Assembly: GCA_001695595.3 (NCBI GenBank)
Contig: MBPM02000054.1
Span: 372,001 to 436,000, forward strand
Length of the DNA: 64,000 bases
From: Plasmopara viticola
Taxonomy: Eukaryota; Oomycota; Peronosporomycetes; Peronosporales; Peronosporaceae
Direction: 5' to 3'
The notes beneath the pieces are model-generated. The model worked only from the letters and a program-made list of their open reading frames with translations. It had not been told where the DNA came from and made no database searches. The position numbers and the translations under genes are program-made. This document shows positions 1 to 10,444 of this stretch, one piece after another (position 1 is the first letter of the stretch; the number at the start of each line of letters is the position of its first letter).

Positions 1-312
1 GAAGGTAAGTGGGTCCACCGCTTGCTATGCAAAATCATGAATGCCGCAGCCAAGAAGTCTGGACCTAAGCTCAAGATCATGGAAGATAACCAGTCATGCA
101 TCAAGATGACGAAGAATCCAGTAAATCACGGTCGTGCTAAACACATTGACATCAAGTTCCATCACATTCGTGATGAAGTCAAACGCGGTGAAGTCAAGCT
201 GGAGTACTTCGAGACAGCTGTGATGCTGGCAGACATCATGACGAAGGCACTTCCAGGACCACGTCATGCCGACCTAATGAAGGCTCTCGGAATTCACGCG
301 TGCTCGTATTGA
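1..312 (+). CDS. Partial lineage-B copia Pol, RNase H C-terminus (E1)
   Basis: Open from the first base of the window to TGA at 310-312, about 103 residues, so the start lies outside. It encodes the end of the RNase H domain that removes the RNA template strand during reverse transcription. The motifs EDNQSCIKM, HIDIKFHHIRDEV (last acidic RNase H residue), ADIMTKALPGPRH and the family C-terminus GIHACSY are present. The same C-terminus is found in E8 (40.5 kb) and E15 (49.2 kb). The stop codon overlaps the polypurine tract, and the LTR starts eight bases later. No lesion is visible in this stretch, but the rest of the gene is not in view. Confidence 0.88.
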   Translation, partial: EGKWVHRLLCKIMNAAAKKSGPKLKIMEDNQSCIKMTKNPVNHGRAKHIDIKFHHIRDEVKRGEVKLEYFETAVMLADIMTKALPGPRHADLMKALGIHACSY

Positions 313-319
313 GGGGGAG

Positions 320-669
320 TATTGAAGGTAACCGGTTTCCCTCCGTTTTATTCCGGTTTCCAAGGCTGTCCAATACGAGCGGCTGTCCGACGGTTCAAAC
401 ATACAACGATGACGCCATGGATAATCACACGGACAGGCGCACTCAGGATGATTGCGCCCGGATGGGAAGATGATTGCGCCCACATGGTTAGCTCTTTTGA
501 TTGGCTTAGATAATCGAATGGCTTAAATGTAGCAAGGAGTTGTGAACTATGGACCAAATAAATAAACTCACTTTCAAAGATTCCTTCTCCTGCTCAAGTG
601 TCTCCGCTCCGGTCCTCCTCCACGCAGACTCTTCGCCTCTTCTCTTCGTTCCTTTCAGCTCATTCAACA
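320..669 (+). repeat. 3' LTR of E1 (B-type U3, E7-like R/U5)
   Basis: Begins TATTGAAGG directly after the polypurine tract and ends CATTCAACA. The first two thirds match the LTRs of E8. From the initiator-like CTCACTTTCAAAG onward it matches the LTR of E7 (TCCTTCTCCTGC to CAGCTCATTCAACA). It contains a partly duplicated GATGATTGCGCCC motif. Confidence 0.88.
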
Positions 670-671
670 CG

Positions 672-1097
672 GTGGCCCTTTCATCGACGGAAGCCGAATA
701 CATGGCGCTTTCGAAGGCTACACAAGAAGCAGTGTGGCTTAAGACTTTTCTTTGTGAACTCGGCGAAATAAGGAGCGACGATGCGATCAAGATTTATGCA
801 GATAAACAAGAATCAATCGCGCTGGCCAAGAACCCGGAGTTTCATAAGCGCACCAAGCATATCGACATTCTGTACCACTTTGTGCGCGAGAAGGTTGAAG
901 CAAATCAAGTGGTGCTCGAGTACTGTCCGACTCAAGATATGCTGGCCGACATCATGACGAAGCCTATTTCAGCTACACAATTCTGCAAACTTCGGAGCAT
1001 GCTCGGCATTCAAGGACAAAAGGCTGTCGAGTCGAGTGGGAGTGTTGTCGAAGATGCTGGCGAAAAGACGCCTCGACCAGCGACTGCCTATCGGTAA
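672..1097 (+). pseudogene. Lineage-A copia Pol, RNase H C-terminal fragment (E2)
   Basis: About 141 codons of the RNase H domain beginning at the STEAEYMAL motif, cut on its N-terminal side by the E1 insertion. The frame is open to TAA at 1095-1097, which lies inside the 3' LTR as in every lineage-A copy here. One deviation stands out: the motif that reads YEDNQGS elsewhere is YADKQES, replacing the Glu-Asp pair that holds a catalytic acid. The domain is therefore probably inactive even before counting the truncation. A longer open frame running in from E1 (from 549) is only the LTR read through and is not a gene. Confidence 0.85.
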
Positions 1098-1342
1098 ATA
1101 CCGGTATCTGCAATCAGTTGATGACTGCTTGAAGGAGCGGATTCAAGATGGGCAAAAGATCGACTTTGGGATGGGAAGATGATTGCGCCCGGATGGGAAG
1201 ATGATTGCGCCCGGATGGTGAGTCGTTCTGATTGGCTTAGATAAATCATTGGCTTAGAGGTAGCATGTAGTTGCGAACTAAGGACCTTTAAATATATTCA
1301 CTTTGCATCCTACCATCTAGTGCTCACTTCGACCTTTCTTTA
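1043..1342 (+). repeat. 3' LTR of E2
   Basis: Starts TGTTGTCGAAGATGC after GAGTGGGAG and ends ACCTTTCTTTA. The motif GGGAAGATGATTGCGCCCGGAT is tandemly duplicated around 1174-1220. The R/U5 end matches the 5' LTR of E9 (39647-39924). Confidence 0.87.
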
Positions 1343-1343
1343 G

Positions 1344-2863
1344 TTTCGAGTCAAGGAGAATCAAGCAGGAGGGATCGAGCGATTCAAGGCTCGACTTGTC
1401 GCCAAGGATTTTCGCAAAAGCACGGTATCGACTATGATGAAACATTTGCACCGGTGGCCAAGTCAACTTCAATTCGGATTCTCCTCAGTTTGACAGCCAA
1501 GTATGGACTTAAAGTGCACCAGATGGATGTCAAGACAGCTTTCTTAAACGGGTCTCTCGATGAAGACATTTACATGGTTCAGCCACAAGGTTACGAGGAC
1601 GAACGCCAGCCAGATCATGTTTGTCAGCTCAAGCGGTCGCTTTACGGATTAAAACAGTCACCTCGTATGTGGAATCAGACGATTGACAAGTTCACGATTA
1701 TGCTGGGATTCAAGAAGTGCGAAGCCGATCATTGTGTGTACGTGAAGCGAGATGACCAGCACATGATTTTTGTGGCTCTTTACGTTGATGATTTGGTTCT
1801 CGCGAGCAGTGACGACAGGATGCTCAAGTCAACTAAGCAAGCATTAAGCGAGCGTTTCGACATGACTGACTTAGGTGATCTCAAGTATTTTCTGGGCATC
1901 GAAATTGAACAGGATCGTTCTGCTGGTATTGTGGCAATGCGTCAGACCAAGTTCGCCAAAGACATTTTGACGAAGTTCGGCATGGTGAACAGCAACCCGG
2001 TCAAGACACCCCAAGAACCTGGCCTCAAGCTGACGAAGACAATGTGCGAGGGCGGCTGCCAGCACAGTACAACGATGGCAAATGTTCCGTACCGAAATGC
2101 GGTTGAGTGCCTCATGTATCTCATGGTCGGGACGCGGCCGGACCTCGCCGCTGCAGTGGGAGTTCTTTCTCAATTTGCTGCTGATCCATGCCCTACGCAT
2201 TGGCAAGCTCTCAAGCGCGTGTTTCGGTACATTGAAGGCATGACTACACATGGAATCAAGTTCGACAAATCAAGCAAGGACAAGCTGCAAGGTTTTTCTG
2301 ACGCGGACTGGGCTGGCGATGCTGATACTCGACGAAGTACAAGTGGTTACGCGTTTACAATGAATTCAGGGTGCATCAGCTGGAGAAGCAAGAAACAAAG
2401 GGCGGTTGCGCTCTCGTCAACGGAGGCAGAGTACATGGCGCTGACAGAAGCTGTTCAAGAGGCGATTTGGCTTAAAGCATTCCTGTGCGAGCTTGGTGAA
2501 ATGAAGAGCAACGAGCCTGTCAAGATTTACGAAGACAATCAAGGCTCGATTGCGCTTGCCAAGAACCCCGAGTTCCACAAGCGTACCAAGCACATCGACA
2601 TTCGCTATCACTTTGTTCGAGAGAAGGTTGAAGATGGTCAAGTGGTCCTGCAATACTGTTCGACTAAAGACATGAAGGCGGACATGATGACCAAGCCAAT
2701 CCCAGCTGTGCAGTTCGAGTTTCTTCGCAACATGCTTGGGATACAAGGTTCAAGGACTGCCGAGTCGAGTGGGAGTGTTGACAAGAATGCGCCTCGACAA
2801 GATACTGATGTTGTCGAAGATGCCGTGAAAGTAACGCCTCGACCAGCGACTTCATACCGGTAA
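1344..2863 (+). pseudogene. Lineage-A copia Pol, RT-RNase H part (E3)
   Basis: Encodes the reverse transcriptase from FRVKENQAGG onward plus RNase H, with the YVDD catalytic loop at 1781-1792, SDADWAGD near 2300, STEAEYMAL near 2420 and YEDNQGS near 2530. The first 60 bases are in a different frame: one A is missing from GCCAAAGGATTTTCG at about 1402, where E11 and E14 are intact. This frameshift, plus the E2 insertion at 1343, kills the copy. After the shift the frame is open to TAA at 2861-2863 inside the 3' LTR. It is otherwise very close to E14. Confidence 0.88.
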
Positions 2864-3087
2864 GTACCGGTATCTGCAATCAGTTGATGACGGACTTAGG
2901 GAGCGGGTTCAAGATGGGCAAAAGATCGGTTTCGTGATGGGAAGATGATTGCGTTAGGATGGTGAGTCATTCTGATTGGCTTAGATAAATCATTGGCTTA
3001 GAGGTAGCATGTAGTTGCGAACTAAGGACCATTAAATATATTTACTTTGCATTTCGCCAACTAGTGCTCACTTCGACCTTTTCAACA
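2776..3087 (+). repeat. 3' LTR of E3
   Basis: 312 bp, from TGTTGACAAGAATGC to ACCTTTTCAACA. Same subtype as the E11 LTRs. Contains the inverted repeat ATACCGGTAAGTACCGGTAT around the pol stop codon and the initiator-like TTACTTTGCATTT. Confidence 0.9.
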
Positions 3088-3183
3088 CATCTTTCCTTGC
3101 TGGCATCCTCGGCACAGACCAGATGACTTAGAGGGTGGCTCGGCGTCCTTGATCATGTTGCTGTCGATCAATTTGCGAAGGAC
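3088..3183 (-). pseudogene. E4 Pol fragment, pre-integrase zinc region
   Basis: About 32 codons on the minus strand covering the CRGCQQGKM end of the GAG-pre-integrase domain (the zinc-binding part before the integrase core). It continues collinearly from 7275-7494 once E5 is removed, and is broken on its C-terminal side by E3 at 3087. AGGAC at 3179-3183 is the left copy of the E5 target duplication. Confidence 0.82.
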
Positions 3184-3475
3184 TGTTAAGGGTAACCGGT
3201 TTATGGTACAATGTTCCAGTTGCACCCACTAACCGGTTAGCCCGAACCGGTCCAATACGATCGCACGTTGATTAGACGAGTAGGATGATTGGACGAGTAA
3301 GGAATGATTGTGATTAGACGAACTAGATGATAGGAAGAGCTAGTGCATCTCTCATCAGCTAGAACTAACATTAAATGAATCACTTTCGAATCTTCTTTCA
3401 ACAGCTCAAGTGCCTTCTTCGCTCTTCGCTCCCCCCACGCTTCGCTCTCCACTCCTTCGCTTCAGAAATCCAACA
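3184..3475 (+). repeat. 5' LTR of E5
   Basis: 292 bp, from TGTTAAGGGTAACCGG to AGAAATCCAACA. The first 70 bases hold three CCGG palindromes (AACCGGTT, TAACCGGTTA, AACCGG). An initiator-like TCACTTTCGAATCTT lies at 3380-3394, followed by a CT-rich tail. The primer-binding site follows immediately. Confidence 0.92.
3380..3394 (+). promoter_or_regulatory. Initiator-like core promoter in E5 5' LTR
   Basis: TCACTTTCGAATCTT matches the TCAYTYYN half of the oomycete initiator consensus well and the following CAWTTT half loosely. A pyrimidine-rich stretch follows. It would place the U3/R boundary about 95 bp before the LTR end. Inferred from sequence only. Confidence 0.5.
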
Positions 3476-3479
3476 GGTT

Positions 3480-6400
3480 ATGAGCCCAACTATCATGTCC
3501 ACCGCGCAAGACGTTTCCACCAAAGTCTCCATCGACAAATTCAACGGAGACAACTACGTGACGTGGAGCCGCTACATGCGTGGCGTGTTCCTGACTAAGT
3601 CAACGTGTCATGTGGTGAATCGCCAGACGACTCCTACCTTCACCGACTCTCGTGCCAAGGATGAGTACGTCAAGCTCAACAACATCGCCTTCGGACTTAT
3701 GCTGCTCCACATAGACGCGGATTATCATCACGTTGTCGATGACTGCGAGGAAGCATGGGTCGCATGGGTGCGTGTGAAGACACTTTACGGTGGGTCCCAG
3801 AAGGCTGGTCGCATCTATCTCAAGCGACAGCTCTTCAGCATGGAGATGTCGGAAGGGGGCAATGTGCTACAACATCGCAACGAGGTCCTCAACATCAGCG
3901 CCAAGTTCAGCAGCATCGGCGCCAAGATGAAGGACGAGAACGTGGCGATCTGCTTGCTGCGCTGTCTTCCCGAGAGCTACGAGAACGTGGTTCTAAACTT
4001 GGAGATGAGCACTGCGGAGCTGAAAACGCAAGACGTTGTCAAGGTGCTCACGAACGAGCATATCAAGCGGCAGGGCGAGAAGACTCTGGCGATCAAGACT
4101 GAAGACGCGGCACGTGCATTCAGCACTGATCGGGAGCCTCGCCAGTGCACGTACTGCGGTAAATTGGGGCACTCGGCTGAGCGGTGCTGGACCAAGCAGA
4201 AGGATGAGAATCGAGGCCCTAAGCGCGGCGGCAACAACCGTGGACGCGTGGCCAACAATGTCCAGTGGCGTAATGACTACAACGACTACGACGATCGAGT
4301 CGCCTTCGCTGTCTCGCTGGAATGCGGCATATCAACGACTAGCAACGCATCGGGACTCTGGGCCATTGATAGTGGTGCCACGCACCACATATGCAACGAC
4401 AAGACCAAGTTCGCCGTGCTTCATGAAGACCACGAAGGCGAATTGTCTGTTGCCGACGGTAACAAGGCTGAAATCAAGGGCGTAGGGAACATCATCGAAC
4501 GGGTGATTCTACCCAATGGCAACGAGCGTGAAATCGAAATAAAGGATGCGCTATACGTACCAAGCATAAGCAAGAATCTGCTGTCGATTCCGCAGATCAA
4601 CAAGAGTGGCCAATTTCAGGTTGTATTTGACGGGTCCAAGATGCACGTTGCTCGCAAGAAGTCCAAGCAAGTTGTTGCGACTGCAGATCTCATCAACGGA
4701 CTCTATTGGCTTCGAACGCCGCAACGCTGTGCCAATGCAGTCATGCAAGGTAGCGGTGAAGACTTGCACGCTCGCATGGGTCATGCTCCGTTTGATGTTC
4801 TTCGCAAAATGATCAACAGCGACATGATCAAGGACGCCAAGCCACCCTCTAAGTCACCTGGTCTGTGCCGAGGATGCCAGCAAGGGAAGATGGTTCAAAA
4901 ACCATTCCCGAGCAATATAAGCAAGCCTAAGTATGCCCGTTTGAGTTTCTACACTTCGACAATTGCGGTCCAATGGAGCACGAGTCGCTTGATGGCAGCA
5001 GACTTTTGCTGATCATCACGGACGAGGCAAGTGGGTGTATGGCTGGATTCTATTTGCGCGCCAAGTCGGAAAGTGAAGACTGTCTGCGCAAGTACATTCT
5101 CAAGGTTGGGAAACAGTTCAATGCCAAGGTCAAGTTTGTGCGTCATGACGGGGCCAAGGAGCTTGCAACCAACTCCCTATTGAATTTCTACGACGATCAT
5201 GGAATCGAGGTGCAGCCCACAGTTCGCTACGCGCACCAGACAAACGGCACTGCAGAGCGAGCCAACCGGACTATCGTGACGATCGGTCGCACCATGTTAC
5301 ATCGCGCTGGTTTGGACAAAACGTTTTGGGCTGAAGCGGCAATGACAGCGATCTACATCAAGAATCGACTCCCTTCTCCAAAAATTCCCGCCAAAACGCC
5401 TTACGAAATTGTGTACAAGACCAAACCGAGCGTCAAACACATGCGAGTGTTTGGGTGCAAGGCTTTCATCCTAACATCAGGAGAAAAACGACTCAAGTGG
5501 GACGCTAAGGCTCGTGAGGGAATTTTCATCGGCTACGAGGAACGTTCTAAGGCATATCGCGTCTTTGACATCGAAGCAGGGAAGGTGGTGATCAGTCGCG
5601 ACGTCAACTTCGACGAATCCAGCTTCGGTAACTTTGTGGAACCCTTTGACGATGACGACCATAATTCGCTGTTCGACTTCGACTCCCTCGATATCGACGA
5701 CTCGGGACCAACGGAGTTCAAACACACAGGAAAGCGCAAGCCCAACCACTCAAGCTCGCGTAACAGGATCTCAAATACGCGCTCAACGAGTCAAAACATC
5801 GGTTTGGAAGAAGCAAGTGCCCCCGAAGATCTCGTTCAGCCTCAAGCCAAACGCCGACCAGGCATGCCCACTATGGTGGATGAAGAAGAAAAAGACGGCC
5901 AAGTTCACGAAGACGGCACGTCTCCAGCGGATGAATCATGGCGAGCAAGCGCCAATGCTGTGGAAATTACTGACCTTTCCGAGCCAACGACATATCAAGA
6001 TGCAGTTAATGGACCGGAACAGGTGCATTGGCGCAAAGCCATTCAAGGCGAGCTTGAGTCGATGCGGCTTCGTGGAGTATTTCGAGCGGCAAAACTCCCG
6101 AATGGACAACGTGCCATTGGAACCAAATGGGTATTCAAGATCAAGCGTAAAGCTGATGGATTGATTGAGAAGTATAAAGCGCGCCAGGTTGCGAAGGGGT
6201 TCAAGCAAAAGTACGGCATCGACTACACGGAGACATTCTCACCTGTTATCAAGTACGTAACCTTACGAATGGTCATTGCAATTGCCAAGTACTTCGACTG
6301 GCCTCTCGACCAACTGGATGTGGTGACGGCATTTTTGTACGGCGTCATGAAGGAGCAAGTGTTTTGCGCAACGCCAGAAGGAGTTGAGCTCGATGATGAC

Positions 6401-6994
6401 TTCGACTGTCTCGAGCTGGTTAAGGCTATCTATGGACTCAAGCAAGCCTCGCGAGTTTGGAACGAGACCTTCGACGAGTTTGTTTGCTCCATCGGCTTCC
6501 AAGTTTCGGCTTTCGATCCCTGCCTGTACATCAAGATTGTGGATGTCCACTGCGTACTGCTTCTGGTTTACGTCGACGATGTACTCGTCACAGGAAGCTC
6601 GACCGACCGCATCGCGCGCACCAAGAATGACTTGAAGACGCGCTTCGAGATGACGGACAGCGGTGAATGCGTCTTCGTCCTGGGTATGGAGCTGGTAAAA
6701 CATCCTGACGGCAGTGTGACAGCGTGCCAGCGGCGCTACATCGAAAACATACTCAAGCGCTTCGGCATGCACGACAGCAAGCCCGTTGTAAGCCCGGCGG
6801 ATCCAAGCACTCGACTTGTGCCAAGTGACAAGCCGACAGCAACAAGCGTTCCGTTCCGTGAAGCAGTCGGTGCACCTATGCATCTAATGACAGCGACTCG
6901 CCCGGATATCGCCTTTGCCGTTGGATATGCGTCGCGATTCATGGAAAACCCTCGAGACGAGCATTGGACTGCAGTCAATAGAATTCTTCGCTAC
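3480..6994 (+). pseudogene. Lineage-B copia Gag-Pol polyprotein (E5), frameshifted and truncated
   Basis: The start ATG at 3480 lies inside the primer-binding site; the frame is open upstream into the LTR, but MSPT is the conserved start in lineage B. Order: Gag; zinc knuckle [14 protein letters not shown] (C223, C226, H231, C236); protease [10 protein letters not shown] (D297); pre-integrase LHARMGHAP and CRGCQQGK. One C is missing near 4937 (GCCCG where E6 has GCCCCG), shifting the frame just before the integrase core. The second frame (from about 4940) holds the integrase Asp-Asp-Glu core (ITDEASG, RHDGAK, GTAERANRT), a serine/acid-rich linker and RT with YVDD (6569-6580). Pol is cut at HWTAVNRILRY by a deletion into the 3' LTR, so RNase H is absent; translation would run on to a stop at 7037-7039 within the LTR. 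Non-functional. Confidence 0.92.
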
Positions 6995-7274
6995 CCGGTT
7001 TATGGTACAATGTACCAGTTGCACCCATTAATCGGTTAGCCCGAACCGGTCCAATACGATCGCACGTTGATTAGACGAGTAGGATGATTGGACGAGTAAG
7101 GAATGATTGTGATTAGACGAACTAAATGATAGGAAGAGCTAATGCATGTCTCATCAGCTAGAACTAACATTAAATGAATCACTTTCGAATCTTCTTTCAA
7201 CAGCTCAAGTGCCTTCTTCGCTCTTCGCTCCCCCCAAGCTTCGCTCCCCACTCCTTCGCTTCCGAAATCCGACA
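6995..7274 (+). repeat. 3' LTR of E5, first ~12 bases deleted
   Basis: Matches the 5' LTR from CCGGTTTATGG onward and ends CCGAAATCCGACA (the 5' LTR ends CCAACA). The left edge is a deletion junction with pol at a short shared ACC. Confidence 0.9.
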
Positions 7275-7279
7275 AGGAC

Positions 7280-7494
7280 ACTAACCGGAGCATGACCCAT
7301 GCGAGCATGCAAGTCCACACCGCTACCTTGCACGAATGCATTGGCACAGCGCTGTGGCGTTCGAAGCCAGTAGAGTCCGTTGATAAGATCCGCAGTCGCA
7401 ACAACTTGTTTGGACTTTTTACGAGCAACGTGCATCTTGAATCCGTCAAACACAACCTGGAAGTGGCCACTTTTGCTGATTTGCGGAATCGATA
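7280..7494 (-). pseudogene. E4 Pol fragment, between protease and integrase
   Basis: The minus strand encodes the [34 protein letters not shown] and [13 protein letters not shown] region of lineage-B Pol, which links the protease to the zinc part of integrase. It continues from 47592 (after removing E6, duplication CGATA at 7490-7494) and runs on into 3088-3183 (after removing E5, duplication AGGAC at 7275-7279). Confidence 0.85.
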
Positions 7495-7786
7495 TGTTGG
7501 ATTTCTGAAGCGAAGGAGTGGGGAGCGAAGCTTGCGGGGAGCGAAGAGCGAAGAAGGCACTTGAGCTGTTGAAGGAAGATTCGAAAGTGATTCATTTAAT
7601 GTTAGTTCTAGCTGATGAGACATGCACTAGCTCTTCCTATCATTTAGTATGTCTAATCGCAATCATTCCTTACTCGTCCAATCATCCTACTCGTCTAATC
7701 AACGTGCGATCGTATTGGACCGGTTCGGGCTAACCGGTTAGTGGGTGCAACTGGTACATTGTACCATAAACCGGTTACCCTTAACA
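7495..7786 (-). repeat. 3' LTR of E6
   Basis: 292 bp; on the element strand it runs from TGTTAAGGGTAACCGG to AGAAATCCAACA. The inverted repeat TGGTACATTGTACCA lies at 7752-7766 next to two AACCGGTT palindromes. Confidence 0.92.
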
Positions 7787-7793
7787 CGCCCCC

Positions 7794-9884
7794 TCAATGC
7801 GAACACGCGTGGATGCCGAGAGCTGTCGTCATGTCCTTGTGACGTGGTCCTGGAAGAGCCTTGGTCATGATGTCCGCGAGCATGATGGCTGTCTCGCAGT
7901 ACTCCAGCTTGACTTCACCGCGTTTGACTTCATCACGGATGTAATGGTACTTGATGTCGATGTGCTAGGCACGTCCATGGTTCACTGGATTCTTCGTCAT
8001 CTTGATACATGACTGATTGTCCTCAAAGATCTTGAGTTCCGGCGTGGTCTCATTCGCAGCCGTCAAAATCTCGTGCAGGAGATGATGGATCCACTTGCCT
8101 TCTTGTATAGCCAGACTCAAAGCGATGTACTCTGCTTCGCTGGTGGAGAGCGACACACTTGACTACTTCTTGCTTCCCCAATATGGGTGCGTTCATTAAT
8201 ATGAACGCGTAGCCCGAAGTCGACTTGCGGTCCGTGTGGTCGCCTGCCCAGTCCGCGTCCGAGTATGCGCGGAAGTCCACTTTGTTTCCGGGCTTAAAAC
8301 AGAGTTTATGCGACTTGGTTCCTTGGAGGTAGCGAAGAATTCTCTTGACTGCAGTCCATTGCTCGTCTCGAGGGTCTTCCATGAATCGCGACGCATATCC
8401 AACGGCAAAGGCGATATCCGGGCGAGTCGCTGTCATTAGATGCATAGGTACACCGACTGCTTCACGGAACGGAACGCTTGTTGCTGTCGGCTTGTCACTT
8501 GGCACAAGTCGAGTGCTTGGATCCGCCGGGCTTACAACGGGCTTGCTGTCGTGCATGCCGAAGCGCTTGAGTATGTCTTCGATGTAGCGCCGCTGGCACA
8601 CTGTCACACTGCCGTCAGGATGCTTTACCAGCTCCATACCCAGGACGAAGACGCATTCACCGCTGTCCGTCATCTCGAAGCGCGTCTTCAAGTCATTCTT
8701 GGTGCGCGCGATGCGGTCGGTCGAGCTTCCTGTGACGAGTACATCGTCGACGTAAACCAGAAGCAGTACGCAGTGGACATCCACAATCTTGATGTACAGG
8801 CAGGGATCGAAAGCCGAAACTTGGAAGCCGATGGAGCAAACAAACTCGTCGAAGGTCTCGTTCCAAACTCGCGAGGCTTGCTTGAGTCCATAGATAGGCT
8901 TAACCAGCTCGAGACAGTCGAAGTCATCATCGAGCTCAACTCCTTCTGGCGTTGCGCAAAACACTTGCTCCTTCATGACGCCGTACAAAAATGCCGTCAC
9001 CACATCCAGTTGGTCGAGAGGCCAGTCGAAGTACTTGGCAATTGCAATGACCATTCGTAAGGTTACGTACTTGATAACAGGTGAGAATGTCTCCGTGTAG
9101 TCGATGCCGTACTTTTGCTTGAACCCCTTCGCAACCTGGCGCGCTTTATACTTCTCAATCAATCCATCAGCTTTACGCTTGATCTTGAATACCCATTTGG
9201 TTCCAATGGCACGTTGTCCATTCGGGAGTTTTGCCGCTCGAAATACTCCACGAAGCCGCATCGACTCAAGCTCGCCTTGAATGGCTTTGCGCCAGTGCAC
9301 CTGTTCCGGTCCATTAACTGCATCTTGATATGTCGTTGGCTCGGAAAGGTCAGTAATTTCCACAGCGTTGGCGCTTGCTCGCCATGATCCATCCGCTGGA
9401 GACGTGCCGTCTTCGTGAACTTGGCCGTCTTTTTCTTCTTCATCCACCATAGTGGGCATGCCTGGTCGGCGTTTGGCTTGAGGCTGAACGAGATCTTCGG
9501 GGGCACTTACTTCTTCCAAACCGATGTTTTGACTCGTTGAGCGCGTATTTGAGATCCTGTTACGCGAGCTTGAGTGGTTGGGCTTGCGCTTTCCTGTGTG
9601 TTTGAACTCCGTTGGTCCCGAGTCGTCGATATCGAGGGAGTCGAAGTCGAACAGCGAATTATAGTCGTCATCGTCTAAGCGTTCCACAAAGTTACCGAAG
9701 CTGGATTCGTCGAAGTTGACGTCGCGACTGATCACCACCTTCCCTGCTTCGATGTCAAAGACGCGGTATGCCTTAGAACGTTCCTCGTAGCCGATGAAAA
9801 TTCCCTCACGAGCCTTAGCGTCCCACCTGAGTCGTTTTTCTCCTGATGTTAGGATGAAAGCCTTGCACCCAAATACTCGCATGT
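7794..9884 (-). pseudogene. Lineage-B copia Pol, C-terminal two thirds (E6)
   Basis: Continues the E6 polyprotein after the E7 insertion. Encodes the end of integrase (MRVFGCKAFILTSGEKRL, GIFIGYEERSKAYRVFD), the acidic linker, RT (KWVFKIKRKADG, QLDVVTAFLYG, LVYVDDVLVTGSS) and RNase H (AYSDADWAGD, STSEAEYIAL). A frameshift in GYAFILMNAPILG at about 8190 separates RT from the rest of RNase H, and a TAG replaces the Lys codon in HGRAKHID at 7965-7967. The true end is the TGA at 7794-7796, adjoining the polypurine tract. RT is very similar to that of E5, but the RT intact here is disconnected from an intact N-terminus by E7. Confidence 0.9.
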
Positions 9885-10082
9885 TGTTGAATGAGCTGAA
9901 GGAGACGAAGGGAAGAAGCGAAGAGTCTGCGCGGAGGAGGACCGGAGCGAAAACACTTAAGCAGGAGAAGGAATATTTGGAAGTGATTGATTTATTGGGT
10001 CTTACACTTTCACTTCTCGTAACCACTCATTCTACATAACGTAATTACCTTAAACCGTAAATAGTAAAAACTATGTTGAACC
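9885..10082 (-). repeat. 3' LTR of E7, R/U5-side piece
   Basis: 198 bp matching 45074-45271. The piece ends at GAACC (10078-10082), the left copy of the E8 target duplication. The remaining 61 bp of this LTR is at 40925-40985. Confidence 0.92.
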
Positions 10083-10444
10083 TATTGAAGGTAGCCGGTT
10101 TCCCTCAGTTTTATTCCGGTTTCCAAGGCTGTCCAATACGAGCGGCTGTCCGACGGTTCAAACAAACAACGATGGCGTCATGGATAGACACATGGACAGG
10201 CGCACTCAAGATGATTGCGCCCGGATGGGAAGATGATTGCGCCCTGATGGTAAATGCTTCTGATTGGCTTAGAAATATGAATGGCTTAGATGTAGCAAAG
10301 AGTTGTGAACTAAGGACCAAATGAATACACTCACTTTGAAATCTTCTTTCTTCCTCACAAGTGTCTTCGCTCGGTTCTCCCTCGCGCAGACTCTTCACCA
10401 CACGCCTCAAACTCTTCGCCTTCGCTCCGCTCACCCTTCCAACA
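10083..10444 (+). repeat. 5' LTR of E8
   Basis: 362 bp, from TATTGAAGGTAGCCGG to CTTCCAACA. It has one more copy of the GGGAAGATGATTGCGCCC motif than the 3' LTR, which accounts for the ~22-bp length difference. Initiator-like CTCACTTTGAAATCTT lies at 10330-10345. Confidence 0.92.

Larger units (their letters stand above)
1..669 (+). mobile_element. E1: 3' end of a lineage-B copia element (left part outside window)
   Basis: Consists of the RNase H C-terminus of pol (1-312), the polypurine tract GAGGGGGAG (311-319, overlapping the TGA stop) and a complete 3' LTR (320-669). At 670 the sequence changes abruptly into lineage-A RNase H coding sequence (E2), so E1 is inserted in E2. The right-hand target flank is CGGTG (670-674). 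The matching left flank lies outside the window and cannot be checked. Confidence 0.9.
670..1342 (+). mobile_element. E2: 3' end of a lineage-A copia element
   Basis: RNase H tail (672-1097), polypurine tract GAGTGGGAG (1034-1042) and 3' LTR (1043-1342). It is broken on the left by E1. On the right it ends at CTTTCTTTA, and E3 RT sequence starts with GTTTC (1343-1347), the expected target duplication whose partner lies left of the window. Confidence 0.88.
1343..3087 (+). mobile_element. E3: 3' part of a lineage-A copia element (E14/E11 subfamily)
   Basis: RT and RNase H region, polypurine tract GAGTGGGAG (2767-2775) and 3' LTR (2776-3087). The 5' part lies beyond E2 and E1, outside the window. 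The right flank is CATCT (3088-3092) inside E4, so E3 is inserted in E4. Confidence 0.88.
3184..7274 (+). mobile_element. E5: near full-length lineage-B copia element
   Basis: 5' LTR 3184-3475, primer-binding site GGTTATGAGCCCA (3476-3488), gag-pol 3480-6994 and truncated 3' LTR 6995-7274. The target duplication is AGGAC, at 3179-3183 and 7275-7279. RNase H, the polypurine tract and the first ~12 bases of the 3' LTR are missing: pol jumps from CTTCGCTACC straight into CGGTTTATGG. Because the target duplication and outer LTR end are intact, this deletion happened after insertion. Confidence 0.92.

Noticed and set aside
549..671. Apparent N-terminal extension of the E2 RNase H frame
   Set aside because: It is LTR sequence of E1 that happens to be open in the same frame.
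3375..3479. Upstream in-frame ATG for E5 Gag
   Set aside because: Lies in the LTR; the conserved start in all copies is the ATG inside the primer-binding site at 3480.
7036..7623. 195-codon minus-strand frame
   Set aside because: Reads through the E5 3' LTR, the E4 fragment and part of the E6 LTR; no gene.
8440..9060. 206-codon plus-strand open frame
   Set aside because: Antisense to the RT of E6. The equivalent frame is antisense to E5 RT (6263-6883) with the same residues, so it follows from codon composition of pol.
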